Shown here: piece after piece, positions 14,779-22,711 of the stretch
Position numbering within the stretch: position 1 is the first letter of the stretch
Layout: every line of letters begins with the position of its first letter
Origin: JAJCZZ01 sp964569085
Lineage (GTDB): Bacteria; Gemmatimonadota; Gemmatimonadetes; Longimicrobiales; Gaopeijiaceae
Direction of reading: 5' to 3'
DNA length: 64,000 nucleotides
NCBI GenBank assembly: GCA_964569085.1
Contig: CAZMTA010000015.1
Span: forward strand, 1 to 64,000
Notes under the pieces: generated by a model
The model's database searches: none
Told to the model about the DNA's origin: nothing
Seen by the model: the letters and a program-made list of their open reading frames with translations, nothing else
Translations under genes and position numbers: made by a program

Positions 14779-16475
14779 GAACGCATCGTCCCAGCCCGTC
14801 CCCGCAGGGCACCCGGGACGCCGGGCCGTCCCTGAGCCCCCTCTCCCGGGCCAGGGTCCAGCGGTGCGGCTGCGGCGACCGGTCCGGGCCCTCGGGCACC
14901 TGCTCCGCCTGCCGGCGGAAGGCCGCCCTGGGCGGCGGGGGGTCGGCGCCGGAGGGCCCCTCCCGGGGCGCACGGGGCGCGGGCCCCTCGGTGAAGGTGG
15001 AGCTGGAGCCCCACCGTGCCGATCCGGGGCAGCTCGAGCGCATGGCGCCCATCTACGCCCGGGGCCGGACCCCGGTGGTGGACCGGAGCGGCCGGGTCCG
15101 GGGGGTGGACCTCCGCCCGGCCTCGGCCCGGGACACCGGGCCCCAGCTCGACGCCATCCGGCGCCGCTTCGGGGCCAAGGGTCTGGGCGCCACGCTCCGG
15201 GGGCTCGCCGCCACCCGGGGCACGGACTTCGTCCGCTCGGCCGTGGACGCGGCGGGGCACGCCACCCGGGACGCCCGGCTGGCCAACGTGAGCGGGGAGG
15301 AGGAGCAGCTCTTCGGCCTGGCCGGGGAGCGGGACCCCTCCGGCGGGGACCGGGTGTCCGACGCGGCGGCCCGCCTCCTGGGGAGCGCGGGCCCGGGCCG
15401 GGCGCTGCCCGGCGGCGTCCGGGAGAGCCTGGAAGCCCGCACCGGCGAGCCCCTGGGCGACGTCCGGGTCCACGACGGCCCCGGTGCCGCCCGCGCCGCC
15501 GAGGCGCTGGGCGCACGGGCCCTGGCGGTGGGCCGGAGCGTGTACTTCGCCGAGGGCGAGTACCGGCCCGACACCCGGGCCGGCCGGGAGCTCCTGGCCC
15601 ACGAGGTGGCCCACACGGTCCAGCAGGCCGACGCGTCCATGCCCTCCTTCGCGAGCCTGCGGGTGGGACGCCCCGGGGACCGCCACGAGGCCCAGGCCGA
15701 GCGCTTCGCCGAGTCGTTCGCCTCGGGCGCCGCCGCGGGCCCGGCCCCGGCCCCGGCGCTGGGCACGGCCCGGGTGCAGCGCGCCATCAGCTTCGCCCGC
15801 GCCAACGACACCTTCACCACCAACACCATGGGCGTGGGCGAGTCGCTCGGAGGCTTCCGGGTCCGCCCCAACGCCACGCCCCTCTTCCAGTGGTCGGCCG
15901 ACGTCACGATCAACGGAAACGCCGGCGATCCCTGCCACCACTGGGACGTGGGCCCGCACCAGGTGGTCCGCTCCTACTGGCACCGGGTCCACTGGGGCTC
16001 GGGGAGCAACCGGGCCACGCGGCGGTGCAGCCTCTCCGCCCTGCCCATCCGGGACGCCACCGCCGCGGGCAACACCTGGTACCACGATCCCTTCGCCGTC
16101 TCCTACTCGGCGTGCGGGGACGTGGCCACCACGGGGCTGCGGGACAGCCCCCGCTCCCGGGTCCATCCCTGGACCAGCCCCGTGGCCGGAAAGGGAGGGC
16201 CCACCGGCAGCTTCGTCTACGGCGTGGGCTTCGTGGCCTACATCAGCGCCCGGGACGCCACGGTGGCCGGGGCGACCTTCCGCGACCTGGCCAGCCTGTA
16301 CTGGAACACCAGCATCAGCGGGACCTTCGACACCGCCCAGCCCGTGGGCTCCCGGGTGAGCGCCACCGGGGGCGCCGTGAACCGGGGCGGCGTCATCGAG
16401 GGCGGGAGCGCCGAGTTCCCCGCCATGCACGGCGGCCCCATCGCCAACGCCAGCCACTCCTGCACGGACTCCTGA
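14775..16475 (+). CDS. eCIS DUF4157 metallopeptidase-fold protein, candidate effector
   Basis: 566 residues. The N-terminus (1-50) has a Cys cluster (RVQRCGCGDRSG, CSACRRK). The eCIS_core/DUF4157 domain (about 213-315) reads GEPLGDVRVHDGPGAARAAE, VGRSVYFAEGEY and HEVAHTVQQ (276-284), with Glu305 downstream. HEVAH gives two zinc His and the catalytic Glu. The C-terminal 230 residues (335-566) have no recognised family and are rich in Trp, His and Cys (CHHWDVGPHQVV, SYWHRVHWGSG). DUF4157 is the most common marker of eCIS cargo. ARVQR occurs at 27 and again at 332, bracketing the middle and fitting a processing or loading signal. Confidence 0.8.
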   Translation: MRTHRPSPSPQGTRDAGPSLSPLSRARVQRCGCGDRSGPSGTCSACRRKAALGGGGSAPEGPSRGARGAGPSVKVELEPHRADPGQLERMAPIYARGRTPVVDRSGRVRGVDLRPASARDTGPQLDAIRRRFGAKGLGATLRGLAATRGTDFVRSAVDAAGHATRDARLANVSGEEEQLFGLAGERDPSGGDRVSDAAARLLGSAGPGRALPGGVRESLEARTGEPLGDVRVHDGPGAARAAEALGARALAVGRSVYFAEGEYRPDTRAGRELLAHEVAHTVQQADASMPSFASLRVGRPGDRHEAQAERFAESFASGAAAGPAPAPALGTARVQRAISFARANDTFTTNTMGVGESLGGFRVRPNATPLFQWSADVTINGNAGDPCHHWDVGPHQVVRSYWHRVHWGSGSNRATRRCSLSALPIRDATAAGNTWYHDPFAVSYSACGDVATTGLRDSPRSRVHPWTSPVAGKGGPTGSFVYGVGFVAYISARDATVAGATFRDLASLYWNTSISGTFDTAQPVGSRVSATGGAVNRGGVIEGGSAEFPAMHGGPIANASHSCTDS

Positions 16476-16942
16476 TGAGCGTCCTCGTCGAGCGTGTGAA
16501 CCCCGAGTCCCTCCCCGACGACGGCCCCTTCGTGGTGGTCGTCGACCTCCGGGAGGGCGTCCCCCTGGCTTCCCAGTACGTGGAGGCGGCCCGGCATCCC
16601 CCGACGGCCGGAGGGAGCGCGGCGGCCCTCCTGCGCACGCCCCCCCTCTCCTCCCGGGACGAGCTGGAGGTCGGGGACGTGGAGCGGGGCGAGGACGACC
16701 TCGTGGTGCGCGTGCGCATCCGGGCCTTCACCGGCGCCCTCTTCGCCAACGTGATGACGGTGGCCCTGGCCGCCGTCGGGCTGCCGGAGCTGGAGCCCGG
16801 GCGGCACACGCTGCGGGTGGAGGAGCGGGTCGAGCCCTTCGACCCCGAGGACCAGGACCAGGACGAGGACGAGCCCGACGCCGAGCCCTCCATCCGGTCC
16901 CGCGAGGTCTCCTTCCGCATCGCCGGGGAGGACGGCCCATGA
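16475..16942 (+). CDS. eCIS-locus protein of unknown function, 155 residues
   Basis: Starts at the ATG inside TGATG with the effector stop. The sequence opens SVLVERVNPESLPDDGPFVVVVDLREGVPL, has a central VERGEDDLVVRVRIRAFTGALFANVMTVALAAVG and an acidic tail (PEDQDQDEDEPDAEP). It looks like an all-beta domain with one short helix. The VGLPELEPGRHTLRVEE segment resembles Ig/MG-type strands. No family is recognised. It directly follows the candidate effector and precedes the CIS-tube adaptor, so immunity, chaperone or accessory structural roles are all possible. Confidence that the gene is real is high; function is unknown. Confidence 0.55.
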   Translation: MSVLVERVNPESLPDDGPFVVVVDLREGVPLASQYVEAARHPPTAGGSAAALLRTPPLSSRDELEVGDVERGEDDLVVRVRIRAFTGALFANVMTVALAAVGLPELEPGRHTLRVEERVEPFDPEDQDQDEDEPDAEPSIRSREVSFRIAGEDGP

Positions 16943-17601
16943 CCGGCTTCCCCCGCTCGCCCAAGGTCCACAAGGGCGCCATCATCGGGCTGGACAAGCT
17001 GAATCCGCTGGCCAGCGTCATCGTCTTCCAGTACAACCCGGAGCACCTGACCCGGGCCCTCACGGCCCAGACCAGCGGCCAGGACTCGGATCCCGGCGCC
17101 GCGCTCCGCATCAAGGCGCCGCCCCGGGAGGACATCAGCGTCACGCTGGAGCTGGACGCGGCGGACCAGCTCGAGAGGAGCGACCCCATCGCCGGGTCGC
17201 TGGGGCTGCTGCCCACGCTGGCCTCGCTGGAGATGCTCCTCTACCCGAAGTCGGTGGCGGTCATCGCCAACGAGGTCCTGAAGGCCGCCGGCGCCGTGGA
17301 GGTCATCCCCCCGGAGGCGCCGCTCACCCTCTTCTACTGGGGGCTGAAGCGCGTCCTCCCGGTGCGCATCAACGCGCTCAACGTGGTGGAGCAGCACTTC
17401 GACCCGGAGCTGAACCCCATCGTGGCCGAGGTCAGCCTCACCATGAGCGTGCTGAGCTACCACGACCTGGGGCTGGCCAGCGCCGGGGGCGCCCTCTACA
17501 TGGCCAACCAGATCCTGAAGGAGGGGATGGCGAGCCTGGGCGGCGCCTCCCAGATCGCCGGGTCGCTCTCCGGCTCCGTCAGCGTCTCGGTGGGAGGCTG
17601 A
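16939..17601 (+). CDS. eCIS tube-initiating adaptor (CIS_tube, Afp7/Pvc7-like)
   Basis: 220 residues. The core VIVFQYNPEHLTRALTAQ, PPREDISVTLELDAADQLE, LPTLASLEMLLYP and LTLFYWGLKRVLPVRINALNVVEQHFDPELNPIVAEVSLTM matches the contractile injection system tube protein domain that bridges tube and spike. Afp7 and Pvc7 carry a C-terminal LysM; here it is absent, and a separate small LysM gene follows at 17603. The C-terminus is a glycine/serine-rich hydrophobic segment (ASLGGASQIAGSLSGSVSVSVGG). It overlaps the previous stop by ATGA. Confidence 0.88.
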   Translation: MTGFPRSPKVHKGAIIGLDKLNPLASVIVFQYNPEHLTRALTAQTSGQDSDPGAALRIKAPPREDISVTLELDAADQLERSDPIAGSLGLLPTLASLEMLLYPKSVAVIANEVLKAAGAVEVIPPEAPLTLFYWGLKRVLPVRINALNVVEQHFDPELNPIVAEVSLTMSVLSYHDLGLASAGGALYMANQILKEGMASLGGASQIAGSLSGSVSVSVGG

Positions 17602-17602
17602 C

Positions 17603-17908
17603 GTGTTCGACCGCGCGAGCCGCTACCACGGGCTGGAGACCGGCACCCACGAGGTGCGCGAGGCCGGCGGGGACACCCGGACCGTGCGCTACGTCCTCCG
17701 TCGCCCGCTTCCCCCCCCGGCCTCCGAGGCCGAGGTGCTGGCCGAGCACCTCGTCGTGGAGGGGGACCGGCTGGACAACGTGACGGCCCGCTACCTGGAG
17801 GATCCGCTGCAGTTCTGGCGCGTCTGCGATGCCAACGGGGTCCTCCACCCCGCCGAGCTCACCGAGACCGAGGGCGCGCGCATCGTCATCGCCCTCCCCA
17901 GGCCGTAG
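17603..17908 (+). CDS. eCIS LysM-like baseplate protein
   Basis: 101 residues from GTG at 17603, 1 nt after the CIS-tube gene. The C-terminal half (about 50-100) contains HLVVEGDRLDNVTARYLEDP, QFWRVCDANGVLHPAEL and a hydrophobic IVIALP end. This is the arrangement of a LysM-type repeat used in phage and eCIS baseplates. In Afp7/Pvc7 this part is fused to the tube adaptor; splitting it into its own cistron is the visible difference. The first 40 residues (RYHGLETGTHEVREAGGDTRTV) form an extra beta hairpin that probably docks it. Confidence 0.8.
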   Translation: MFDRASRYHGLETGTHEVREAGGDTRTVRYVLRRPLPPPASEAEVLAEHLVVEGDRLDNVTARYLEDPLQFWRVCDANGVLHPAELTETEGARIVIALPRP

Positions 17909-17917
17909 GGACCGCCC

Positions 17918-19036
17918 ATGCTCGACGGCCTCCTGGGCACCCGACTCCTCCTCTTCGCCGGCTCCACGGTGCCGCTGCCCGTGGGCCCCGACGCCATGCA
18001 GGCGCTGGACGGCGTCGAGGTGACCAGCGACGCCCAGCAGGGCGACGGCTTCCAGCTCACCTTCTCCCTGGCCAAGGGGGGGCTCCTGGACTACGAGCTC
18101 CTCCAGGGCGGGACGTTCGACCTGTTCAACCGGGTCGTGGTGGCGGTGGCGTTCGGGGTGGTCCCCGAGGTGCTCATCGACGGCGTCGTGACCCACCACG
18201 AGGTGGCGCCCAGCAACGATCCGGGCCGCTCGACCCTCCGGGTCAAAGGCCGGGACGTGAGCCTCATGATGGACCTGGAGGAGAAGAACGAGAAGTACCC
18301 GAACCAGCCCGACTGGCTGGTGGTGACCCAGCTCCTGGCGGCCCAGGCCCAGTACGGCCTGGTGCCCGCGGTGACCCCCACCACCGACGTGCCCATCGAG
18401 CTGGAGCGGGTGACGCGCCAGCACGAGACGGACCTGGACTTCATCAAGCGGCTGGCGGCGCGGAACGGCCACGTCTTCTACGTGGAGCCCCTCACCGTGG
18501 GGGTGAACACGGCCTACTGGGGCCCGGAGAACCGCCTGGGCCTCCCCCAGAAGGCCCTCACCGTGGACATGGGGTCGGCCACCAACGTGACCTCCCTCTC
18601 CTTCTCCACCGACGGGATGGCCCCGGTCGAGACCGCGAGCGAGGTGGTGGAGCCCATCACCAAGACCGCCATCCCCATCCCCTCCCTCCCGCCCCTCCGG
18701 GTGCCGCCCCTGGCGGCCCGCCCCATCCAGCCCCGGCGGAAGGAGCTGCTGCGCCGCACCGCCAACCAGAACCCGGGGCAGGCCGTGACCTCCTCGGTGG
18801 CGGCGGCCACCCGGGCGCCGGACCCGGTCACCGGGAGCGGCGAGCTGGACACCCGCACGTACGGCACGGCGCTCCGCGCCCGACGGCTCGTGGGCGTGCG
18901 GGGCGCCGGGCTGTCCTACGACGGCCTGTACTACGTGCGCCGGGTGGGCCATCGCCTGAGCCCCGGGAGCTACACCCAGTCCTTCACCGTCAGCCGTGAA
19001 GGGACCACGACCCTGACGCCCTTCGTGATCCCATGA
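17918..19036 (+). CDS. eCIS baseplate hub (gp27-like, late control D family)
   Basis: 372 residues. Diagnostic segments are GVEVTSDAQQGDGFQLTFSL near the N-terminus, FDLFNRVVVAVAFG, GVVTHHEVAPSNDPGRSTL with VKGRDVSLMMDLEEK, and LERVTRQHETDLDFIKRLAARNGHVFYVEP. They match the VgrG N-terminal/gp27 hub that forms a trimeric platform for the spike. In Afp8 the hub and spike are one protein; here they are two genes overlapping by 4 nt (ATGA at 19033). A proline-rich linker (PIPSLPPLRVPPLAARPIQP, about 247-266) separates the two hub halves. Confidence 0.88.
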   Translation: MLDGLLGTRLLLFAGSTVPLPVGPDAMQALDGVEVTSDAQQGDGFQLTFSLAKGGLLDYELLQGGTFDLFNRVVVAVAFGVVPEVLIDGVVTHHEVAPSNDPGRSTLRVKGRDVSLMMDLEEKNEKYPNQPDWLVVTQLLAAQAQYGLVPAVTPTTDVPIELERVTRQHETDLDFIKRLAARNGHVFYVEPLTVGVNTAYWGPENRLGLPQKALTVDMGSATNVTSLSFSTDGMAPVETASEVVEPITKTAIPIPSLPPLRVPPLAARPIQPRRKELLRRTANQNPGQAVTSSVAAATRAPDPVTGSGELDTRTYGTALRARRLVGVRGAGLSYDGLYYVRRVGHRLSPGSYTQSFTVSREGTTTLTPFVIP

Positions 19037-19536
19037 GCCAGGGCCCGTTCTACGGCAAGTACCGCGGGGTGGTCACCGACGTCCAGGACCCCCTCATGAC
19101 CGGGCGCATCAAGGCCCGCGTCCCCGACGTCCTGGGCGACCAGGAGAGCGGGTGGGCCCTGCCGTGCGCGCCCTTCGGCGGGAACCGGACGGGCTTCTTC
19201 AGCCTCCCGGCGGTGGACGCCGGCGTCTGGATCGAGTTCGAGCACGGCGACCCCGACTACCCCATCTGGTCGGGGTGCTGGTGGGGGTCGGCTGCGGAGG
19301 TCCCGCCCCTCCTCCTCGCGCCGCCCTACAAGAAGGTCATGGTCGTCACCGAGGGCGGGCAGTCCATCACGCTGGACGACACGCCGGGCATCGGGGGGAT
19401 CACCCTCGAGACCTCCGGCGGGCAGAAGATCGTGCTGAGCGCCACCGGCATCGAGATCGACAACGGCATGGGCGCCAAGATCACCCTCACCGGACCCCAG
19501 GTCTCCGTGAACAACGGCGCCCTGGACGTCCTCTGA
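19033..19536 (+). CDS. eCIS spike base (gp5/baseplate assembly V-like)
   Basis: 167 residues. An OB-fold N-terminus (FYGKYRGVVTDVQDP, GRIKARVPDVLGD, WALPCAPFGGN) and the segment WIEFEHGDPDYPIWSGCWWG are typical of phage baseplate assembly V and gp5. The C-terminal 60 residues form a short beta-prism with repeated VVTEGGQSITLDDTPG and ITLETSGGQKIVLSATGIEIDNG. As a trimer below the hub it would pierce the target envelope. It carries no lysozyme insert. It is translationally coupled to the hub gene. Confidence 0.9.
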   Translation: MSQGPFYGKYRGVVTDVQDPLMTGRIKARVPDVLGDQESGWALPCAPFGGNRTGFFSLPAVDAGVWIEFEHGDPDYPIWSGCWWGSAAEVPPLLLAPPYKKVMVVTEGGQSITLDDTPGIGGITLETSGGQKIVLSATGIEIDNGMGAKITLTGPQVSVNNGALDVL

Positions 19537-19556
19537 CCCCCACCCGGAGACCCGAC

Positions 19557-19880
19557 ATGCCCGGCTTCCTCCTGCACCAGGGTGCCACGGTCCTCTGCCT
19601 CCACGGCGGACAGGCCCAGGCCACGGCGCCCAACCCCCGGGTGAAGGTGGCGGGGCAGCCGGTGGTGACGCAGGTGGCGCCCCACACGGTGGCGGGGTGT
19701 CCCTTCACCACGCCGGGCGGCACCCCCATGCCGTGCGTGACGGCCCAGTGGGTGACCGGGGCCACCCGGATCCTGGTGGGCGGCCAGCCCGTCCTCCTCC
19801 AGGACAGCCAGGCGGTGTGCGCGCCCAACGGCACCGGCGTCACCGTGGCCGTGACCCAGACGCGGGTGCAGGGCCAGTGA
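19557..19880 (+). CDS. eCIS PAAR-like spike tip
   Basis: 107 residues, preceded by CCCGGAGA as ribosome-binding site. The short repeating beta-hairpins (GFLLHQGATVLCLHGGQAQ, PRVKVAGQPVVTQ, TRILVGGQPVLLQDSQAVC) and Cys/His positions (LCLHGG, AGCPFT, MPCVTAQW, AVCAPNG) match PAAR-like proteins (DUF4280-related) that sharpen the spike and bind metal. Position after the gp5-like gene and before gp25 is as in Afp10/Pvc10. No toxin extension is attached. Confidence 0.85.
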   Translation: MPGFLLHQGATVLCLHGGQAQATAPNPRVKVAGQPVVTQVAPHTVAGCPFTTPGGTPMPCVTAQWVTGATRILVGGQPVLLQDSQAVCAPNGTGVTVAVTQTRVQGQ

Positions 19881-20248
19881 GCGGGCGCGGGATGCACGTC
19901 GACTACCCGTGGCACGTGGACGGGCGGGGGCGCACGGCCCTCACCGACGAGGCGGACCACGTCCGCGACCTGATCGAGCAGGTCCTCTTCACCTCCCCCG
20001 GCGAGCGGGTGAACCGCCCCGACTTCGGCAGCGGCCTCCTCCAGCTCGTCTTCGCGCCGGCCAGCGACGCCCTCGGCGGCGCCGTGGAGGCCAGCGTCCA
20101 AGCCGCCCTCCAGCGCTGGCTGGCGGACCGGGTGGTGGTGGAGGGCGTGGAGGTCCGCACCGACGACGCCACGCTGGCCGTGACCGTCCGCTACGTCATC
20201 CGCCGGACCCGGGAGCGGGTGGTGGCCGAGTTCCGGAGGAGCGTCTGA
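19877..20248 (+). CDS. eCIS baseplate wedge gp25-like (Afp9/Pvc9)
   Basis: 123 residues from the GTG overlapping the previous TGA; an in-frame ATG at 19892 (MHVDYPWHVDGRGRTAL) is an equally sensible start giving 118. HVRDLIEQVLFTSPGERVNRPDFGSGLLQLVFAP is a near-canonical gp25/Afp9 signature. In T4 and Afp this is the wedge protein that couples baseplate opening to the first sheath ring. It is followed by the large gp6-like gene (TGATG overlap), the usual partner order. Confidence 0.92.
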   Translation: MSGRGMHVDYPWHVDGRGRTALTDEADHVRDLIEQVLFTSPGERVNRPDFGSGLLQLVFAPASDALGGAVEASVQAALQRWLADRVVVEGVEVRTDDATLAVTVRYVIRRTRERVVAEFRRSV

Positions 20249-22710
20249 TGGATCCCCAGTTCCGCTGCGGAAACGAGAACCGGCGGCGCCTGGTGGCGGC
20301 CCACGGGGCGCTGGACGGGATCGACTGGCTGGAGGTCCTGGACCAGGGCGCCGTGGCCCCGGGGCTCCCCCGGCAGCAGCTCCTCCTGGTGCGCTTCCTG
20401 GGCGCCGCCCCGTCGCTGGACGAGGCCAACGTGCGCCTGGAGGCCGAGCCCCGGGCCGTCCCGGTGGGGGTGGTGTGGGCCCGCCCCGCCTCCGCCGTCA
20501 CCACGGCGCTGGTGGCGGACCCGGAGACCGGGGCCACGCTCACCGCCGCCCAGCGGGACTTCCTCCAGGGCGTGGACGACGCGCCCCGGACGCTGGTGGT
20601 CCTGGCCGACGGCACCGGGGACTTCTCCACCTACACGCTCCGGTTCGTCACCTCGGCCACCGAGGACGCCCCGCCGCCGGGGCTCGACCCGCGCCTCTCG
20701 GCGGTGCGCTTCTCCTTCAAGGTGGAGTGCCCCAGCGACTTCGACTGCGCGCCCGAGGACGCCTGCCCCCCGGAGACCTTCGCCGAGCCCGCCATCGACT
20801 ACCTGGCCAAGGACTACGCCAGCTTCCGGCGGCTCATGCTGGACCGGCTCAGCGTGGTCATGCCCGAGTGGCGGGACCGGAGCCCCGCCGACGTGCAGAT
20901 CGCCGTGGTGGAGCTGCTCGCGTACGTGGGCGACCACCTGAGCTACCACCAGGACGCCGTGGCCGCCGAGGCCTACCTGGGCACCGCCCGGCGGCGGACC
21001 TCGGTGCGGCGTCACGCCCGCCTCCTGGACTACCGCATGCACGACGGGGCCAACGCCCGGGCGTGGGTGCACCTCCGCCTGGAGCCGGGCGCGGTGACGC
21101 TCCCGGCGGGCACGCGCTTCCTGACCCGGGGGAGCGAGCCGCTGGTCTTCGAGGCCATGCACGACGCCGAGCTCCACTCGGAGCACAACGAGATCGCCTT
21201 CCACACCTGGGGCGACACCGAGTGCTGCCTCCCCGCCGGCGCCACCCGGGCCACCCTCCGCTACGACGCGGCGGCCGTCCCCGACGACGCGCGCCTCCGG
21301 GCCGGGGACGTCCTGGTGGTGGAGGAGGTGGTGAGCCCCACCACCGGGCGGGCGGCCGACGCGGACCGGGCCCGCCGCCACGCGGTGCGCCTCACCGAGG
21401 TGGAGCACGGCACCGACCCCCTGGACGGCACGCCGGTGGCGGAGGTGGCGTGGCACGAGGCCGACGCCCTCCCCTTCCCTCTCTGCCTGAGCGCGGTCCT
21501 GGCGGGCGCCGAGCTCGCCGCGGTGAGCGTGGCCCGGGGGAACGTGGTCCTGGCCGACCACGGCGAGACCGTGGCCGACGCCCCCGCGCCGACGCCCGGC
21601 GAGCACCCCCTCCTCCTCCCGCCGGTGGTCCCCCGGAGCGCCCGCTACCGCCCGCGCCTCCAGCGCGGCCCGGTGACCTTCGCCACCGCCTGGGACCCGG
21701 AGGACGCCCGGGCCCGCCCCGCCTCCCGGGAGCTCGCCCAGGACCCCCGCGCGGCCCTCCCCGCCGTGCGCCTCGACGACGGGGACGAGACGTGGACGCC
21801 CCGGGCCGACCTCCTGGCCAGCGACCGCTTCGCGCCGGAGTTCGTGGCCGAGGTGGAGTCCGACGGCGAGATCCGCCTGCGCTTCGGCGACGACGTGCTG
21901 GGCAAGGCCCCCGCCGCCGGCTCCCTCTTCCGCGCCACCTACCGGGTGGGGAACGGCCCCGCCGGGAACGTGGGCGCCGACGCCATCGCCCGGGTCGAGG
22001 GCGTGCGCGGGATCGAGGCGGTGCGGAACCCCCTCCCCGCCACCGGCGGCACCGCCCCGGAGGCCATGGAGGAGGTGCGGCAGTACGCGCCCCAGGCCTT
22101 CCGCACCCAGGAGCGCGCCGTCACCGCGGCGGACTACGCCGAGGTGACCGCCCGCCACCCCGGCGTGCAGCGCGCCGCGGCCACCTTCCGCTGGACCGGG
22201 AGCTGGACCACGGTCTTCGTCACCGTGGACCGCAGAGGGGGGCTGCCGGTGCGGGACGACGCCCGCTTCCTGGCCGAGATCCGGGCCTGGGTGGAGCGCT
22301 TCCGCCTGGCGGGCTACGACCTGGAGATCGCCGATCCGGTCTTCGTCCCCCTGGACGTGGCCCTCGAGGTGTGCGTGGAGCCGGGCTACTTCCGCAGCGA
22401 CGTGAAGCGCTCGCTGAAGGAGGCGCTGGGCCGGCGGGACCGCCCGCTGGGCGGCCGCGGCTTCTTCCACCCGGACAACTTCACCTTCGGCCAGCCCGTG
22501 TGGCTGAGCCAGCTCTACGGCGCGGCCATGGCGGTGGAGGGCGTGGCCTCCGTGGACGTGCGCCGCTTCCGCCGCCTGGGCGAGGAGCCCCGGGGCGAGA
22601 TGGAGGCCGGGGTCCTGGAGACGGCGTCGCTGGAGATCGTGCGCCTGGACGACGACCCCAGCCGGCCCGGCGACGGGCGCCTGGAGCTGGACATGCGGGG
22701 AGGGGCCTGA
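20248..22710 (+). CDS. eCIS large baseplate protein (gp6/J-like, Afp11/Pvc11)
   Basis: 820 residues. The middle has the J-like landmark IDYLAKDYASFRRLMLDRLSVVMPEW, DVQIAVVELLAYVGDHLSYHQDAVAAEAYLGTARRRTSVRRHARLLDY and TLPAGTRFLTRG. The C-terminus reads RTQERAVTAADYAEVTARHPGVQRAAATFRWTGSW. These define the 'putative baseplate assembly protein' family, which forms the wedge ring around the hub. The N-terminal 170 residues (CGNENRRRLVAAHGALDGIDWLEV) form an added domain common in eCIS versions. It lies 1 nt before the related gene at 22712. Confidence 0.9.
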   Translation: MDPQFRCGNENRRRLVAAHGALDGIDWLEVLDQGAVAPGLPRQQLLLVRFLGAAPSLDEANVRLEAEPRAVPVGVVWARPASAVTTALVADPETGATLTAAQRDFLQGVDDAPRTLVVLADGTGDFSTYTLRFVTSATEDAPPPGLDPRLSAVRFSFKVECPSDFDCAPEDACPPETFAEPAIDYLAKDYASFRRLMLDRLSVVMPEWRDRSPADVQIAVVELLAYVGDHLSYHQDAVAAEAYLGTARRRTSVRRHARLLDYRMHDGANARAWVHLRLEPGAVTLPAGTRFLTRGSEPLVFEAMHDAELHSEHNEIAFHTWGDTECCLPAGATRATLRYDAAAVPDDARLRAGDVLVVEEVVSPTTGRAADADRARRHAVRLTEVEHGTDPLDGTPVAEVAWHEADALPFPLCLSAVLAGAELAAVSVARGNVVLADHGETVADAPAPTPGEHPLLLPPVVPRSARYRPRLQRGPVTFATAWDPEDARARPASRELAQDPRAALPAVRLDDGDETWTPRADLLASDRFAPEFVAEVESDGEIRLRFGDDVLGKAPAAGSLFRATYRVGNGPAGNVGADAIARVEGVRGIEAVRNPLPATGGTAPEAMEEVRQYAPQAFRTQERAVTAADYAEVTARHPGVQRAAATFRWTGSWTTVFVTVDRRGGLPVRDDARFLAEIRAWVERFRLAGYDLEIADPVFVPLDVALEVCVEPGYFRSDVKRSLKEALGRRDRPLGGRGFFHPDNFTFGQPVWLSQLYGAAMAVEGVASVDVRRFRRLGEEPRGEMEAGVLETASLEIVRLDDDPSRPGDGRLELDMRGGA

Positions 22711-22711
22711 G

